A stretch of 18,651 nucleotides of DNA, taken from contig JANOHV010000084.1 in assembly GCA_031406795.1 (NCBI GenBank), forward strand, positions 1 through 18,651, in the 5' to 3' direction. Positions 7,229 to 14,784 of the stretch are shown here, in pieces; the first letter of the stretch is position 1; every line of letters starts with the position of its first letter. Source of the DNA: DATDCY01 sp031406795 [NCBI: Candidatus Rokuibacteriota bacterium] (GTDB lineage Bacteria; JAUVQV01). A model generated the notes under the pieces. It had not been told where the DNA came from. It saw only the letters and a list, made by a program, of their open reading frames with translations, and made no database searches. Made by a program: the position numbers and the translations under genes.

Positions 7229-8935
7229 TCATTCCTCGGCGGAGTGGCCGAAGGTGGCACGGATGATCTCCTCGAAGCTCGTCAGGCCCGCGAGCACCTT
7301 GTCCAGTCCGTCGTCCCGCAGGGTGCGCATCCCCTGCGAGACCGCTCGCGCCTGGATGATGTCGGCCGGCGTCCTGGTCATGATCAACTCCTGGATCTGC
7401 GCGTCCACACTCAGCAGCTCGAACAGGCCGACCCGGCCCAGATACCCCGTGCCACGGCACTGCTTGCAGCCCCGGCCGCGATAGAAGACCACGCCCTCCC
7501 GCCGCGCCACGGCGAAATCCTTGCGGATCTTCTCGCCCGGAGTGTGGGCCTCGCGGCAGTGGGGGCAGATCCTGCGCACCAGGCGCTGGGCCAGCGCGGC
7601 CTCGAGGGATGACGCCACCAGATAGGGGTCGAGCCCCATGTCGAGGAGTCTCGTGATCGCGGAGGCGGCGGTCTGCGTGTGCAGCGTGGAGAAGACCTGG
7701 TGGCCGGTGAGCGCGGCGCGGACAGCGATCTCGGCGCTCTCGAGGTCGCGGATCTCGCCGATCATGATGATGTCCGGGTCCTGGCGGACCATCGCGCGCA
7801 AGCCTTCGGCGAAGGTCAGACCCGCCTTGACGTTGACCTGGCCCTGCGTCAGGCCGTCGATCTTGTACTCGACGGGGTCTTCGATGGTCAGGGTGTTCTT
7901 GTCCTCGGAGCGCACCCGCTGCATGACGGCGTAGAGGGTCGTGGATTTACCAGCGCCGGTCGGCCCGACCACCAGGAAGAGGCCGTAGGGGCTGGCGATG
8001 GTCTCCTCGAGCCGCGGGAGCAGCGCCTCGGGCATGCCGAGTTCCCCGAGGGTCTTCAGGCCGAGGCTGCGGTCGAGGATGCGGATGGCGATCTTCTCCC
8101 CGTGGATGGAGGGATAGGTGGCGATGCGCAGATCCACGATCCGGTCGCCCAGGTTGAGCTCGACCTGGCCGTCCTGGGGGATGCGCCGCTCGGCGATGTC
8201 GAGGTTCGACATGATCTTGATGCGGGAGGCCACCGGCAGCGCGAGGCGCAGCGGGATGCGGGCGAACTCCCGGAGACGCCCGTCGATCCGGAACCGGATC
8301 CTGATGTCCTCGGACCCGGGTTCGATGTGGATGTCGCTCGCCCGCTCCTGGATGGCCTGCGTGAGGAGCGAGTTGACCAGACGCACCACCGGGGGGCCCT
8401 CCGCCAGGCGCTGCAGGCGCTGGGGCTGGTCCTCGCGGATCGCCGCGGCCTCTTCGGTGAAGCCGCGTATGCCCTCGACGAGGTCCGCGAGGGACTGGGA
8501 CGTGCCGTAGTACTGTACGAGGGCCTCCTGGATCGCCGCGTCGCTGGACACGACCGCCTCCACCTCGCACTTGGCGTGGCGGCGCACCGAGTCCAGGGCC
8601 ATGACATCGAGCGGGTCGGCCATGGCCACCGTCAGGACGTTCTCGATCTTGAAGAGCGGCAGGATGCGGTGTTGGCGCGCGACCTTCTCGGGGACGAGGC
8701 GGATGATCTCGGGGTCGATCAGGTAGTCCTTCAGGTTCACGTGGGGCAGATTGAGCCGCTCCGCGAGGAAGGCGAGCAGTTTGTCCTCGGCGACCAGCCC
8801 CATCTTCACCAGCACCGTGCCGAGGGATTCGCCGGTCCTGGCCTGCGCGGTGCGGGCGCGGACCATCTCCTCCGCCCGCACCAGCCCTTCGCGGACCAGG
8901 CGGTCCCCAAGTTCGCTCGCCGGGTTCTCCCTCAT
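7229..8935 (-). CDS. mshE: GspE/PilB/MshE-type assembly ATPase
   Basis: 568 aa, cytoplasmic; drives fibre extension. An N-terminal MshEN/T2SSE_N domain lies at about 8-140. The nucleotide-binding core has Walker A GPTGAGKST at 324-332, an Asp box around IEDPVEY (351-357), Walker B DPDIIMIGEIRD (386-397) and His box GHQVFSTLHT (411-420). A zinc-binding tetracysteine module uses C457, C460, C490 and C493, which supports an extension rather than retraction (PilT) ATPase. The N-terminal domain shows two motifs resembling the c-di-GMP-binding MshEN pattern (LGDRLVREGLV and LGTVLVKMGLV), but each lacks the conserved Arg before LG. The ATG lies 1 base after the response-regulator stop codon. No MshG/PilC/GspF platform gene follows, unlike in related operons. 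Confidence 0.95.
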   Translation of the reverse strand: MRENPASELGDRLVREGLVRAEEMVRARTAQARTGESLGTVLVKMGLVAEDKLLAFLAERLNLPHVNLKDYLIDPEIIRLVPEKVARQHRILPLFKIENVLTVAMADPLDVMALDSVRRHAKCEVEAVVSSDAAIQEALVQYYGTSQSLADLVEGIRGFTEEAAAIREDQPQRLQRLAEGPPVVRLVNSLLTQAIQERASDIHIEPGSEDIRIRFRIDGRLREFARIPLRLALPVASRIKIMSNLDIAERRIPQDGQVELNLGDRIVDLRIATYPSIHGEKIAIRILDRSLGLKTLGELGMPEALLPRLEETIASPYGLFLVVGPTGAGKSTTLYAVMQRVRSEDKNTLTIEDPVEYKIDGLTQGQVNVKAGLTFAEGLRAMVRQDPDIIMIGEIRDLESAEIAVRAALTGHQVFSTLHTQTAASAITRLLDMGLDPYLVASSLEAALAQRLVRRICPHCREAHTPGEKIRKDFAVARREGVVFYRGRGCKQCRGTGYLGRVGLFELLSVDAQIQELIMTRTPADIIQARAVSQGMRTLRDDGLDKVLAGLTSFEEIIRATFGHSAEE

Positions 8936-8936
8936 T

Positions 8937-9338
8937 TCAGGCCTGCGGCGGGTTCCCGCCGGGGGGGAGGTGCTTTCTCACGAGGCGCAGCATGGTTTCC
9001 ATCTCGAACGGCTTGGTCATGTATTCGTCCGCGCCGGTCTCCATGCCGAGCGTGCGATCCTTCTCCTGGGTGCGCGCGGTCATCATGATGATGGCGATGT
9101 GCTTGAATTTCTCGTCGAACTTCAGCAGACGGCAGACCTTGAAGCCGTTGAGCTTGGGCAGCATGATGTCGAGCAGGATCAGGTCCGGGTTGGCCTCTCT
9201 CGTCATCCGCACGGCCTCGATGCCGTCGGCGGCCACGAGGCACTCGTAGCCGGCGTGCTCCAGCGCGAACTTCACCGTCTCGGCGATGAAGACCTCGTCG
9301 TCCACGATCAGGATTCTCTTCTTGCGTTCCTCGCTCAT
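8937..9338 (-). CDS. Single-domain CheY-like response regulator
   Basis: 133 aa, a receiver domain with no output domain. It has the acidic pair D13/D14, phospho-acceptor D57 (LLDIMLPKLNGF), T87 and K109 (TKPF), so it should be phosphorylatable. The short C-terminal tail is Pro/Gly-rich. GAGG lies a few bases before the ATG at 9338. The gene sits 46 bases after the secretin and 1 base before the ATPase, so it is translated with the machine. Lone receivers act by protein-protein contact, as in the Pil-Chp system of Pseudomonas (PilG/PilH). The ATPase next door is an obvious possible target, but that is inference. No kinase gene lies in the window. Confidence 0.93.
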   Translation of the reverse strand: MSEERKKRILIVDDEVFIAETVKFALEHAGYECLVAADGIEAVRMTREANPDLILLDIMLPKLNGFKVCRLLKFDEKFKHIAIIMMTARTQEKDRTLGMETGADEYMTKPFEMETMLRLVRKHLPPGGNPPQA

Positions 9339-9384
9339 GCTGCCTCTTTCTGTGGCCTGGTCGATCGTCTGCCCTCGCGCCCGT

Positions 9385-11172
9385 TCAGGGTGGTTGAACC
9401 CGCGGCGTGAGGAAGATCAGGAGTTCATTGCGGACTTTCTGTTCGCTGCGCGAGCGGAACAGCCAGCCGAGCAGGGGGATGCGGCCGAGCAGGGGGACCT
9501 GGGACGTGACGCCGTCCTCCTGCTGGGTGTAGAGTCCGCCGATGACGCCGGTTTCGCCGTCCTGGAGCGTGACGCGGGTGGTCACCGACTTGGTGTCGAC
9601 GGAGAAGTTCTTCTCGCCCTGGAGGATGATCTCCTGCCCGCGGGTATCCTTGTTCACCACCAGGTCGAGGATGATCCGCCCCCCCGGCAGCACGGACGGA
9701 ACGACCTTGAGCTGCAGCACGATGTCCTTGAAATTGACGGTCTGCGTCGTCGTGGCGACGGAGCCGACGGTGCCGACGGTCGAGGCGGTCGAGGTGTAGG
9801 GGATCTGCTCGCCGACGCGGATGACGGCCTCTTTGCCCTGCATGGCCATGATCGACGGCGTCGAGAGGATCTTGATCTTGTCCATCTTTTCCATCGCGGA
9901 GAGCTTGAGGTCGAGCGAGAGCACGTTGGCGATGTGGCCCAGCGAGATGCCGACACCGGCGACCGGCGCGTTGGCAGGGAGGTTCACGAGGAAGTTCCCC
10001 GGAGGGCCCTGGGTCCCGCCGACGCTGACCGAGTTGGGAAAGGCGTACGGGGTGGCGTTGCCGTGCGCGGCGTCGGCGTTGAACTGGGCGCCCCACTGGA
10101 TGCCCAGCTCCTTCTGGTAGATGTCCTTGACCTCGACGATCCGGGCCTCGATCTTGATCTGGGGGAAGGGCTTGTCGAGTTCCCTGATCAGGGCGGCGAT
10201 CCTCTCGACGCGCTCCGGCGTGTCGGTGATGACCAGCGTGTTGATGCGCGGAAAGATCTTGATGCCGGGCATCTGCGCGAGCGCGCTGCTGCGGTGTTCG
10301 GGTGCCGCGGGGCCGCCAGCTGCCGTGCCGCCTTCCGGGCTGCTCTGCGCCGCGGACTCCCGCCCGGCCGGCACGACGCTGTCCTTCGGCGGCGGCGACG
10401 AGAGCATCGGCTGGAGCGTCCTGGCGAGGTTTTCGAGTTGTCGCTCCACGACATCGCCGGCGCCGGCGCTGACGCTGACGCTGACGGCATCCACGAGGTA
10501 GAGAATCTTGACGGCGCGGCTGACGAACGAGCCCGGGAGCGGGTTCCTGGTGACCAGGACGATGCCGTCCGTCGTCGAATAGGAGCTGCCGAAACCCTGC
10601 AGGATGAGGTGGAGGGCCTGGTCCAGCGTCACGTCCTTGAGACTGACGGAAATCCTCCCGGTGATCTCGTCCCCGACGATGATGTTCAGACCGCTCTTCT
10701 GCCCGAGCAGGCGGAACACGTCCTTGGCCTCCGCGTCGCGAAAATCGAGGGAGAAGAGCCGGGCCGCGGGCTGCCCGCCGGCTGCCTCGCCTTCCTTCAT
10801 CGTGATGACGATCTGTTCGGGAACGGCCTTCGCGAGCGCGCTTTTTCTGACGACGACGATGCCGTCGCTGGTCGAGGAGGAGTAGCCGAAACTCTCCAGG
10901 ATGGAGGCGAGCGCCTGCTCCAGCGTCACTTCCTTGAAACTGACCGTGACTTTTCCGGTCACGTCGTCGCCGACGAGGATGTTGATGCCGTTCTCCTGTC
11001 CGAGCAGGCGCAGCACGTCCTTGATGTCGGCGTCGCGGAATTCCAGCGAAAACCGGCGGGGGGGCGGCGCCTGGCCGGTGTTCTCCTCGCCCCGGGCGAG
11101 CGAGCGGCCCGCGGCGCTGCAGCAGAGGGCGACGCTCAGCGCAGCCAGCAATGTACGTCCCCAGTTCTTCAC
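9385..11172 (-). CDS. mshL: MshL/PilQ-type outer-membrane secretin with duplicated N0 (STN) domain
   Basis: 595 aa. It has a signal peptide (about 1-28, ending near SLA|RG), then two STN/N0 domains at about 40-111 and 138-210, an N1/KH-like domain (about 220-336, with INTLVITDTPERVERIAALI) and the secretin barrel domain (about 345-591). The latter carries the signature VPLLGRIPLLGWLFRS and ends in LLIFLTPRV. The family forms the multimeric outer-membrane pore through which the fibre passes. The GTG at 11172 is chosen because GGAGGGG lies 7 bases upstream; the 10-residue-longer frame would put this site inside the gene. A Ser/Pro/Gly-rich linker (about 260-300) separates N1 halves. The gene lies 43 bases after the mshK/pilP-like gene. 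No lipobox is seen, and no pilotin gene was recognised nearby. Confidence 0.93.
   Translation of the reverse strand: MKNWGRTLLAALSVALCCSAAGRSLARGEENTGQAPPPRRFSLEFRDADIKDVLRLLGQENGINILVGDDVTGKVTVSFKEVTLEQALASILESFGYSSSTSDGIVVVRKSALAKAVPEQIVITMKEGEAAGGQPAARLFSLDFRDAEAKDVFRLLGQKSGLNIIVGDEITGRISVSLKDVTLDQALHLILQGFGSSYSTTDGIVLVTRNPLPGSFVSRAVKILYLVDAVSVSVSAGAGDVVERQLENLARTLQPMLSSPPPKDSVVPAGRESAAQSSPEGGTAAGGPAAPEHRSSALAQMPGIKIFPRINTLVITDTPERVERIAALIRELDKPFPQIKIEARIVEVKDIYQKELGIQWGAQFNADAAHGNATPYAFPNSVSVGGTQGPPGNFLVNLPANAPVAGVGISLGHIANVLSLDLKLSAMEKMDKIKILSTPSIMAMQGKEAVIRVGEQIPYTSTASTVGTVGSVATTTQTVNFKDIVLQLKVVPSVLPGGRIILDLVVNKDTRGQEIILQGEKNFSVDTKSVTTRVTLQDGETGVIGGLYTQQEDGVTSQVPLLGRIPLLGWLFRSRSEQKVRNELLIFLTPRVQPP
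10543..10761 (-). repeat. N0 (STN) coding repeat, copy 2, in the secretin gene
   Basis: Encodes the second STN unit, from RLFSLDFRDAEAKDVFRLLG to the strand IVLVTRN. By hand alignment, about 45 of 73 residues are identical to the first copy, without gaps. The gapless match suggests a whole-domain duplication. Confidence 0.8.
10840..11055 (-). repeat. N0 (STN) coding repeat, copy 1, in the secretin gene
   Basis: Encodes the first STN unit, from RRFSLEFRDADIKDVLRLLG to the strand IVVVRKS. A linker of about 25 residues (LAKAVPEQIVITMKEGEA and on) joins it to copy 2. Confidence 0.8.
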
Positions 11173-11215
11173 ACTCGTACCCCTCCGCCGTGCGAAAAAC
11201 ACCGTATTTTCATTC

Positions 11216-11656
11216 TCACTCGCGGGAGAGCGGAATGTAAAGCTTTTCCTGCATGAAAAGCGTCACTTTCCCCTCGCCTCGCTGGAACAGCACCCGGTGC
11301 TTCGCGATCTCGAGCACCTTCATGTCCAGAAAGGCGTCCCCCGGCCGCAGGATCGTCCCGTTCACCACGGCAGCGACGCTCTCGGGACCCTGCAGGACCG
11401 CCGTCAGCTGCAGCGGCGGCAACGCGGGAAGTTTCGCCTGCTCGCCGGGCTCCGCGGCGCGCGGCACGATCGGGGATCGGAACGGGTCTTTCACCGGCGG
11501 CAGCGGGGGCTCGGCGGCGGGCAGTTCGAGCACGCCGGAGAGAGAGGCCCGCGGCTCCTCCGCGGCTGCGCCCGCCGCGCCCGCGAGCGTCATCGCACCG
11601 CCGGCCGCAAGCCAGGTCGCCAGCGCCATGATCGGGATAGACCGGTGTCTCGTCAC
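11216..11656 (-). CDS. MshK/PilP-like inner-membrane/periplasmic pilus protein
   Basis: 146 aa. A signal peptide or N-terminal anchor (about 9-32, AAGGAMTLAGAAGAAAEE) is followed by a proline-rich stretch containing PPVKDPFRSP, and then a C-terminal beta domain (LQLTAVLQGPESVAAVVNGTILRPGDAFLDMKVLEI). That domain has the 'DPFR... L..vi.... AlV.g..y.vG' pattern of PilP, GspC homology regions and MshK. The start is GTG at 11656, overlapping the pilO stop as GTGA, with GGGGA 7 bases upstream. An ATG 27 bases further in has no ribosome binding site. In pilus machines this protein links the PilN/O platform to the secretin, and its place between pilO and the secretin fits that. The symbol is withheld because PilP and MshK cannot be told apart here. 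Confidence 0.78.
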   Translation of the reverse strand: MTRHRSIPIMALATWLAAGGAMTLAGAAGAAAEEPRASLSGVLELPAAEPPLPPVKDPFRSPIVPRAAEPGEQAKLPALPPLQLTAVLQGPESVAAVVNGTILRPGDAFLDMKVLEIAKHRVLFQRGEGKVTLFMQEKLYIPLSRE

Positions 11657-12258
11657 GGGCTTGTCCCCAGGACGAATGTCGCGGCCGCGATGGAAGCCCT
11701 CAGCCTGACCGAAGTGCCGGCCGCGCTCCCGAGCGCAACGCGCCGGATCGTCACCAGACGGGGGAGCGCTTCGAGGCGCGCGAGGTAACGGGTGAGCGAC
11801 TGATAGGTGCCCTCGAGTTCGAGCGTGAACGGCAGTTCCTGGAGTTCGCCCCGCTTCTGCGGCGGCGCGGGGGTGATGGAGAGAAACACGACCCCGTCCT
11901 CCGCTTCGGGAGCGGTGAGATTGCGGAGGAAGGAAGCGAGTTCGCGGCGTTCGGGGACGCGGGCCAGCGTCTCCTTCAGTTGCCGGCGGGTCTCGGCCAG
12001 GGTGCGTTGCAGCGACTCCTCTCCCTGTGCGGTGCTCCTGAGGGCCGCGATCTGCTGGCGCAGCGCCGCCGTGCCGGGGAGCAGGGCCCGGATCTCCTCC
12101 TCCAGCTGCAGTCGGGCCTCGCGCCGCGGCAGCACCAGCGTGACCAGACCAAGCCAGAAAGCGAGCGCGACCAGAGCGCCGAGCAGCAGGTAGCGGGTGC
12201 GCGCGGGCGCTCTTCCCCAGGCTGTCCGAAGCGCGGCGCCTCCGGAGGGTTGACCCAT
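11653..12258 (-). CDS. pilO: PilO/MshJ-like inner-membrane platform protein
   Basis: 201 aa. It has a short cytoplasmic N-terminus, one transmembrane helix (about 23-44, YLLLGALVALAFWLGLVTLVL), a periplasmic coiled coil (about 48-105, many Leu/Arg/Glu heptads) and a ferredoxin-like C-terminal domain (LPFTLELEGTYQSLTRYLARLEALPRLVTIRRVAL). This is the PilO/GspM/MshJ architecture. The ATG at 12258 overlaps the pilN TGA (TGATG). PilO pairs with PilN to form the periplasmic alignment complex between platform and secretin. The family is weakly conserved in sequence, so the call rests on architecture, motif style and gene order. Confidence 0.85.
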   Translation of the reverse strand: MGQPSGGAALRTAWGRAPARTRYLLLGALVALAFWLGLVTLVLPRREARLQLEEEIRALLPGTAALRQQIAALRSTAQGEESLQRTLAETRRQLKETLARVPERRELASFLRNLTAPEAEDGVVFLSITPAPPQKRGELQELPFTLELEGTYQSLTRYLARLEALPRLVTIRRVALGSAAGTSVRLRASIAAATFVLGTSP

Positions 12259-12845
12259 CAGCGTGCCCGGACCTGGCAGGAGAGGTTGAAATCAACGATT
12301 TCGCGGTCCAGATACGTCCCCGTGGCAGTCGAGATCAACGCGACTTCCTGGAATTCCTGGTCGCGTTCGAGGTTGCCTAGCAGTTCGGAAATCCGCTGGT
12401 GTGAGAGGGCTTTGCCCTGGAAACGCAAGGCCAGGGGCGTCGGTGCGCCCGCGTCCGGCACGATGGTTTCGACGGCGGTGAGCCAGAGCCCCTCCGGCGT
12501 GAGGCGGCTGATCCTGACCAGGAGTTCGGACCATGATCGTCGCCCCTGCTGCAGGGACGCGAGCGCGTCGAGTCGGGCCTGCAGTGCGGCCTCCTCGGCG
12601 GCCAGCGCCTGGATCCGGCCGACGGCGGCAGCCGCGGTCTGCAGCTCCGCCGTCAGGAGGTCGCGCTCCCTGACGATTTCGCTGCGGCGCTGCGCGAGCG
12701 AGCCGCGTTTCAGGATCTCCCGGCCGCCGAGCAGCATGAGCGAGGCGGCCACGAGACCCAGTGCCAGCACAAACCAGCCGATCTCGGGTCCGCCCGTCGC
12801 CCGGGCTCGCTTCTGGGAGGGGAGAAGGTTGATGCGCTCGATCAT
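12258..12845 (-). CDS. pilN: PilN-like inner-membrane platform protein
   Basis: 195 aa. It begins MIERINLLPSQK, the conserved cytoplasmic INLLP motif that docks into PilM. A transmembrane helix (about 22-42, GWFVLALGLVAASLMLLGG), a long coiled coil (about 45-105) and a C-terminal periplasmic domain (WSELLVRISRLTPEGLWLTAVE and on) follow. The ATG at 12845 overlaps the pilM TGA as ATGA, so the two are very likely translationally coupled. The first in-frame Met further upstream belongs to a shadow of pilM. In classical Vibrio MSHA loci PilM- and PilN-like functions are combined as MshI; here they are separate, as in PilMNOP systems. Confidence 0.92.
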   Translation of the reverse strand: MIERINLLPSQKRARATGGPEIGWFVLALGLVAASLMLLGGREILKRGSLAQRRSEIVRERDLLTAELQTAAAAVGRIQALAAEEAALQARLDALASLQQGRRSWSELLVRISRLTPEGLWLTAVETIVPDAGAPTPLALRFQGKALSHQRISELLGNLERDQEFQEVALISTATGTYLDREIVDFNLSCQVRAR

Positions 12846-13897
12846 CGCCCGGTGCGTCGTGTGGCTGCGCCGATTGCGGCCAAGAAGACGGGGCCGAGTT
12901 CTTCGATGCCGGCCTCCCGCCCCACGCCCGGGTCGAGCGGAACGATCTGCCAGGGTTGATCGACGCTCGACTCCAGCCGCAGCGCCTCGGAGAAATAGCG
13001 GGCGATCCCCGGCATGAGCGCGGTGCCGCCGCACAGCCGGACCGCGGTGAAAGAGGCGTCGCGATACTGCGCCTGATAGTAGTCGAACGACCGCTGGACC
13101 TCGACCGCAATCCGCTCCAGGACCTGCTCGAGAATCTGGCGAACTTTTTCCCCCTCCGGCCCTGCACCCGCCAGTCCCAGGCGGTGTTTGAGTTCGTCCG
13201 CCTGCGGGGGGGCGAGATCGAGGACGTCGGCCAGCGCCTGCGACAGGTCGTTTCCGCCGATGGCGATGTCCCGCGTGAAGCAGAGATGACGCTGCTGAAA
13301 CAGGTGGATCCCGGTGCTGGTAGCGCCCAGATCGAGCAGGGCGCGGCAACCGCCGGCGTCCCAGGGATCGTGCAGGTCGGTGTACGCCAGCAGCGCCATG
13401 GCGCGAATGTCGATCGCCGCGAGTTGCAGGCCGATCCGGGCGAAATTCTCCACCCAGCGGTCCACCGTGGCTCGCGGCACCATGGCGGCCACGATCAGCT
13501 GCTGCCCTTCGGGGAGTGCCGGAGCCGGCTCGTACGCGACGAAATCGGTGACCAGGTCCTCCGCGGGGAGCGAAGCGTGCTTCGCGGCCTCCCAGGCGAC
13601 TGCCTGGGCCAACTCCTCGCGCGGCATTTTCGGCAGGGAGAAGAACCGGACGCTTGCCGATCTGCCGGGGAGAATGAGGCTCGCCGGCTCCTTCAGCAGG
13701 CCATTGCGCTCGAGGAGTTCTTTCACCAGCGAGACGAGTTCTTCCTCCCCCGTGTCCTCCTCGGCGGGAAGTCGCGAATAGGCAACCCTGATGGCTTTGA
13801 GTCCCGCCGACGAACGTTCGAGCTTGACCGCCTTCAGGGAGAACGAACCGATGTCAATCCCGAGGGTCAACCTCGCCGACCGGAAACCAAGTCTCAT
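12842..13897 (-). CDS. pilM: PilM actin-like pilus assembly ATPase
   Basis: 351 aa, cytoplasmic. It has the actin/FtsA fold with the phosphate-1 motif LGIDIGSFSLKAVKL (12-26), phosphate-2 ALLDLGATSTGIHLF (186-200), the connecting IAIGGNDLSQAL (211-222) and the adenosine motif VRLCGGTALMPG (286-297). PilM binds nucleotide and the N-terminal motif of PilN, linking the cytoplasmic motor to the membrane platform. The start at 13897 has GAGGTG 9 bases upstream. It opens the pilM-pilN-pilO-pilP block and is preceded by a 101-base gap with an inverted repeat, the largest gap inside the array. Confidence 0.95.
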   Translation of the reverse strand: MRLGFRSARLTLGIDIGSFSLKAVKLERSSAGLKAIRVAYSRLPAEEDTGEEELVSLVKELLERNGLLKEPASLILPGRSASVRFFSLPKMPREELAQAVAWEAAKHASLPAEDLVTDFVAYEPAPALPEGQQLIVAAMVPRATVDRWVENFARIGLQLAAIDIRAMALLAYTDLHDPWDAGGCRALLDLGATSTGIHLFQQRHLCFTRDIAIGGNDLSQALADVLDLAPPQADELKHRLGLAGAGPEGEKVRQILEQVLERIAVEVQRSFDYYQAQYRDASFTAVRLCGGTALMPGIARYFSEALRLESSVDQPWQIVPLDPGVGREAGIEELGPVFLAAIGAATRRTGR

Positions 13898-13912
13898 GGC
13901 GGTTCACACCTC

Positions 13913-13935
13913 TGTTCTTGGAAAGTTCAAGAACA
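13913..13935. promoter_or_regulatory. Inverted repeat in the pilM leader
   Basis: TGTTCTTG and CAAGAACA form a perfect 8-base inverted repeat around a 7-base centre. It ends next to the GAGGTG ribosome binding site of pilM. It could be an operator for a dimeric repressor, or an RNA hairpin that limits access to the ribosome binding site. A TAATAT box (13964-13969, minus) lies just upstream, but no good -35 box accompanies it. Confidence 0.45.
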
Positions 13936-13998
13936 CAGTAACATCCCACGACCCACCCAGTCGATATTACACTCTTTTTTCCACCCGAGCGATGTCTG

Positions 13999-14784
13999 TC
14001 ATCGCCGCAGACGCTCGTTGACGCGCCCGACCAGATCTTTTTCATCCGCAGCGGCGTTCTCGAGAAACTTCCGGTAGTGGGCCAACGCCTCGACTCGCCT
14101 GCCGAGCTTGTCGAACGTGATGGCAATGTTGAGATGGGCGGCGCCGTACCCCGGCCTTGACCTCAGGGCCTGCTCGAAGGATTCGAGCGCCTCGCGCTGA
14201 TGGCCCTCCTCGCTCAAGCAGAGGCCAAGATTGTTGAGCGCTTCCGGATATCCGGGCCGCAGTGCAAGGGCGCGGAGGAACTCTTTCCTGGCCGCCGCGC
14301 GGTCGCCCCCGGCCTGGAGGACCATCCCAAGGTTGTTGTGCGCCTCCGGCATGGCGGGGGCGAGGTGCAGGGCCCGTTCGAGCAAGCGGCGGGATGCTTC
14401 CGTTCGGCCCTCCCGGAAAGCCGCCACCGCCCGGGCGTTGAGGCTCGCCGGCTCGGCGGCAGCGTCGGGTTCCGGCGGCGCGCTGGCGGTGACCGCCGCC
14501 GCCGGGGGGGAGGCCCCGGCCGATCGATCCAGGGCGCTGGGCGCCGGCGAAAGAAGGGTGGTGATCGCGCCGGGCGCTGACGACCTCTCGGGCGGTGGGA
14601 CCCGATGGCGGGACCAGGAGAGGCCGAGCAGGAGCAGGACGGCTGCTCCGAGGACGGCGACGGCGCCATGACGCAGCCGTCGTGATGGCGCCGCGGGAGC
14701 AGTGACTGCGACCGCAGCCTGGGGGATGAGCCCCGCCGAGCGTTCCCGTTCGGCCCTCTTGAGCGCTTCGTGAATGACGCTCAC
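13999..14784 (-). CDS. MshN/GspB-like membrane-anchored TPR protein
   Basis: 261 aa. The N-terminus MSVIHEALKRAERER is typical of MshN and of the GspB-type partners of ExeA/GspA ATPases. A transmembrane helix follows (about 38-58, RHGAVAVLGAAVLLLLGLSW), then a Pro/Ala-rich linker and about four TPR units from residue 115 to the end (for example PEAHNNLGMVLQAGGDRAAARKEFLRALALRPG). The start is GTG at 14784 overlapping the upstream stop as GTGA, with GAGGG before it. It is expected to sit in the inner membrane with the TPRs in the periplasm and to work with the ExeA-like protein in secretin assembly or peptidoglycan passage. MshN and GspB cannot be told apart here, so no symbol is given. Confidence 0.82.
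   Translation of the reverse strand: MSVIHEALKRAERERSAGLIPQAAVAVTAPAAPSRRLRHGAVAVLGAAVLLLLGLSWSRHRVPPPERSSAPGAITTLLSPAPSALDRSAGASPPAAAVTASAPPEPDAAAEPASLNARAVAAFREGRTEASRRLLERALHLAPAMPEAHNNLGMVLQAGGDRAAARKEFLRALALRPGYPEALNNLGLCLSEEGHQREALESFEQALRSRPGYGAAHLNIAITFDKLGRRVEALAHYRKFLENAAADEKDLVGRVNERLRR

Noticed and set aside
7679-9088. 469-residue plus-strand open frame opposite the ATPase
   Set aside because: Antisense shadow of the MshE-like gene, with no domain and no ribosome binding site.
9286-11256. 656-residue plus-strand open frame opposite the secretin
   Set aside because: A long antisense frame produced by high GC and codon bias. Its composition is Asp/Arg/Gly/Val-rich as expected of a mirror frame, and the minus-strand secretin has clear motifs.
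11657-12295. Upstream extension of the mshK/pilP-like frame
   Set aside because: This part is a frame-shifted shadow of pilO; the GTGA junction with a ribosome binding site marks the true start at 11656.
12846-13349. Upstream extension of the pilN frame
   Set aside because: Shadow of pilM; MIERINLLPSQK at 12845 is the family N-terminus and overlaps the pilM stop codon.
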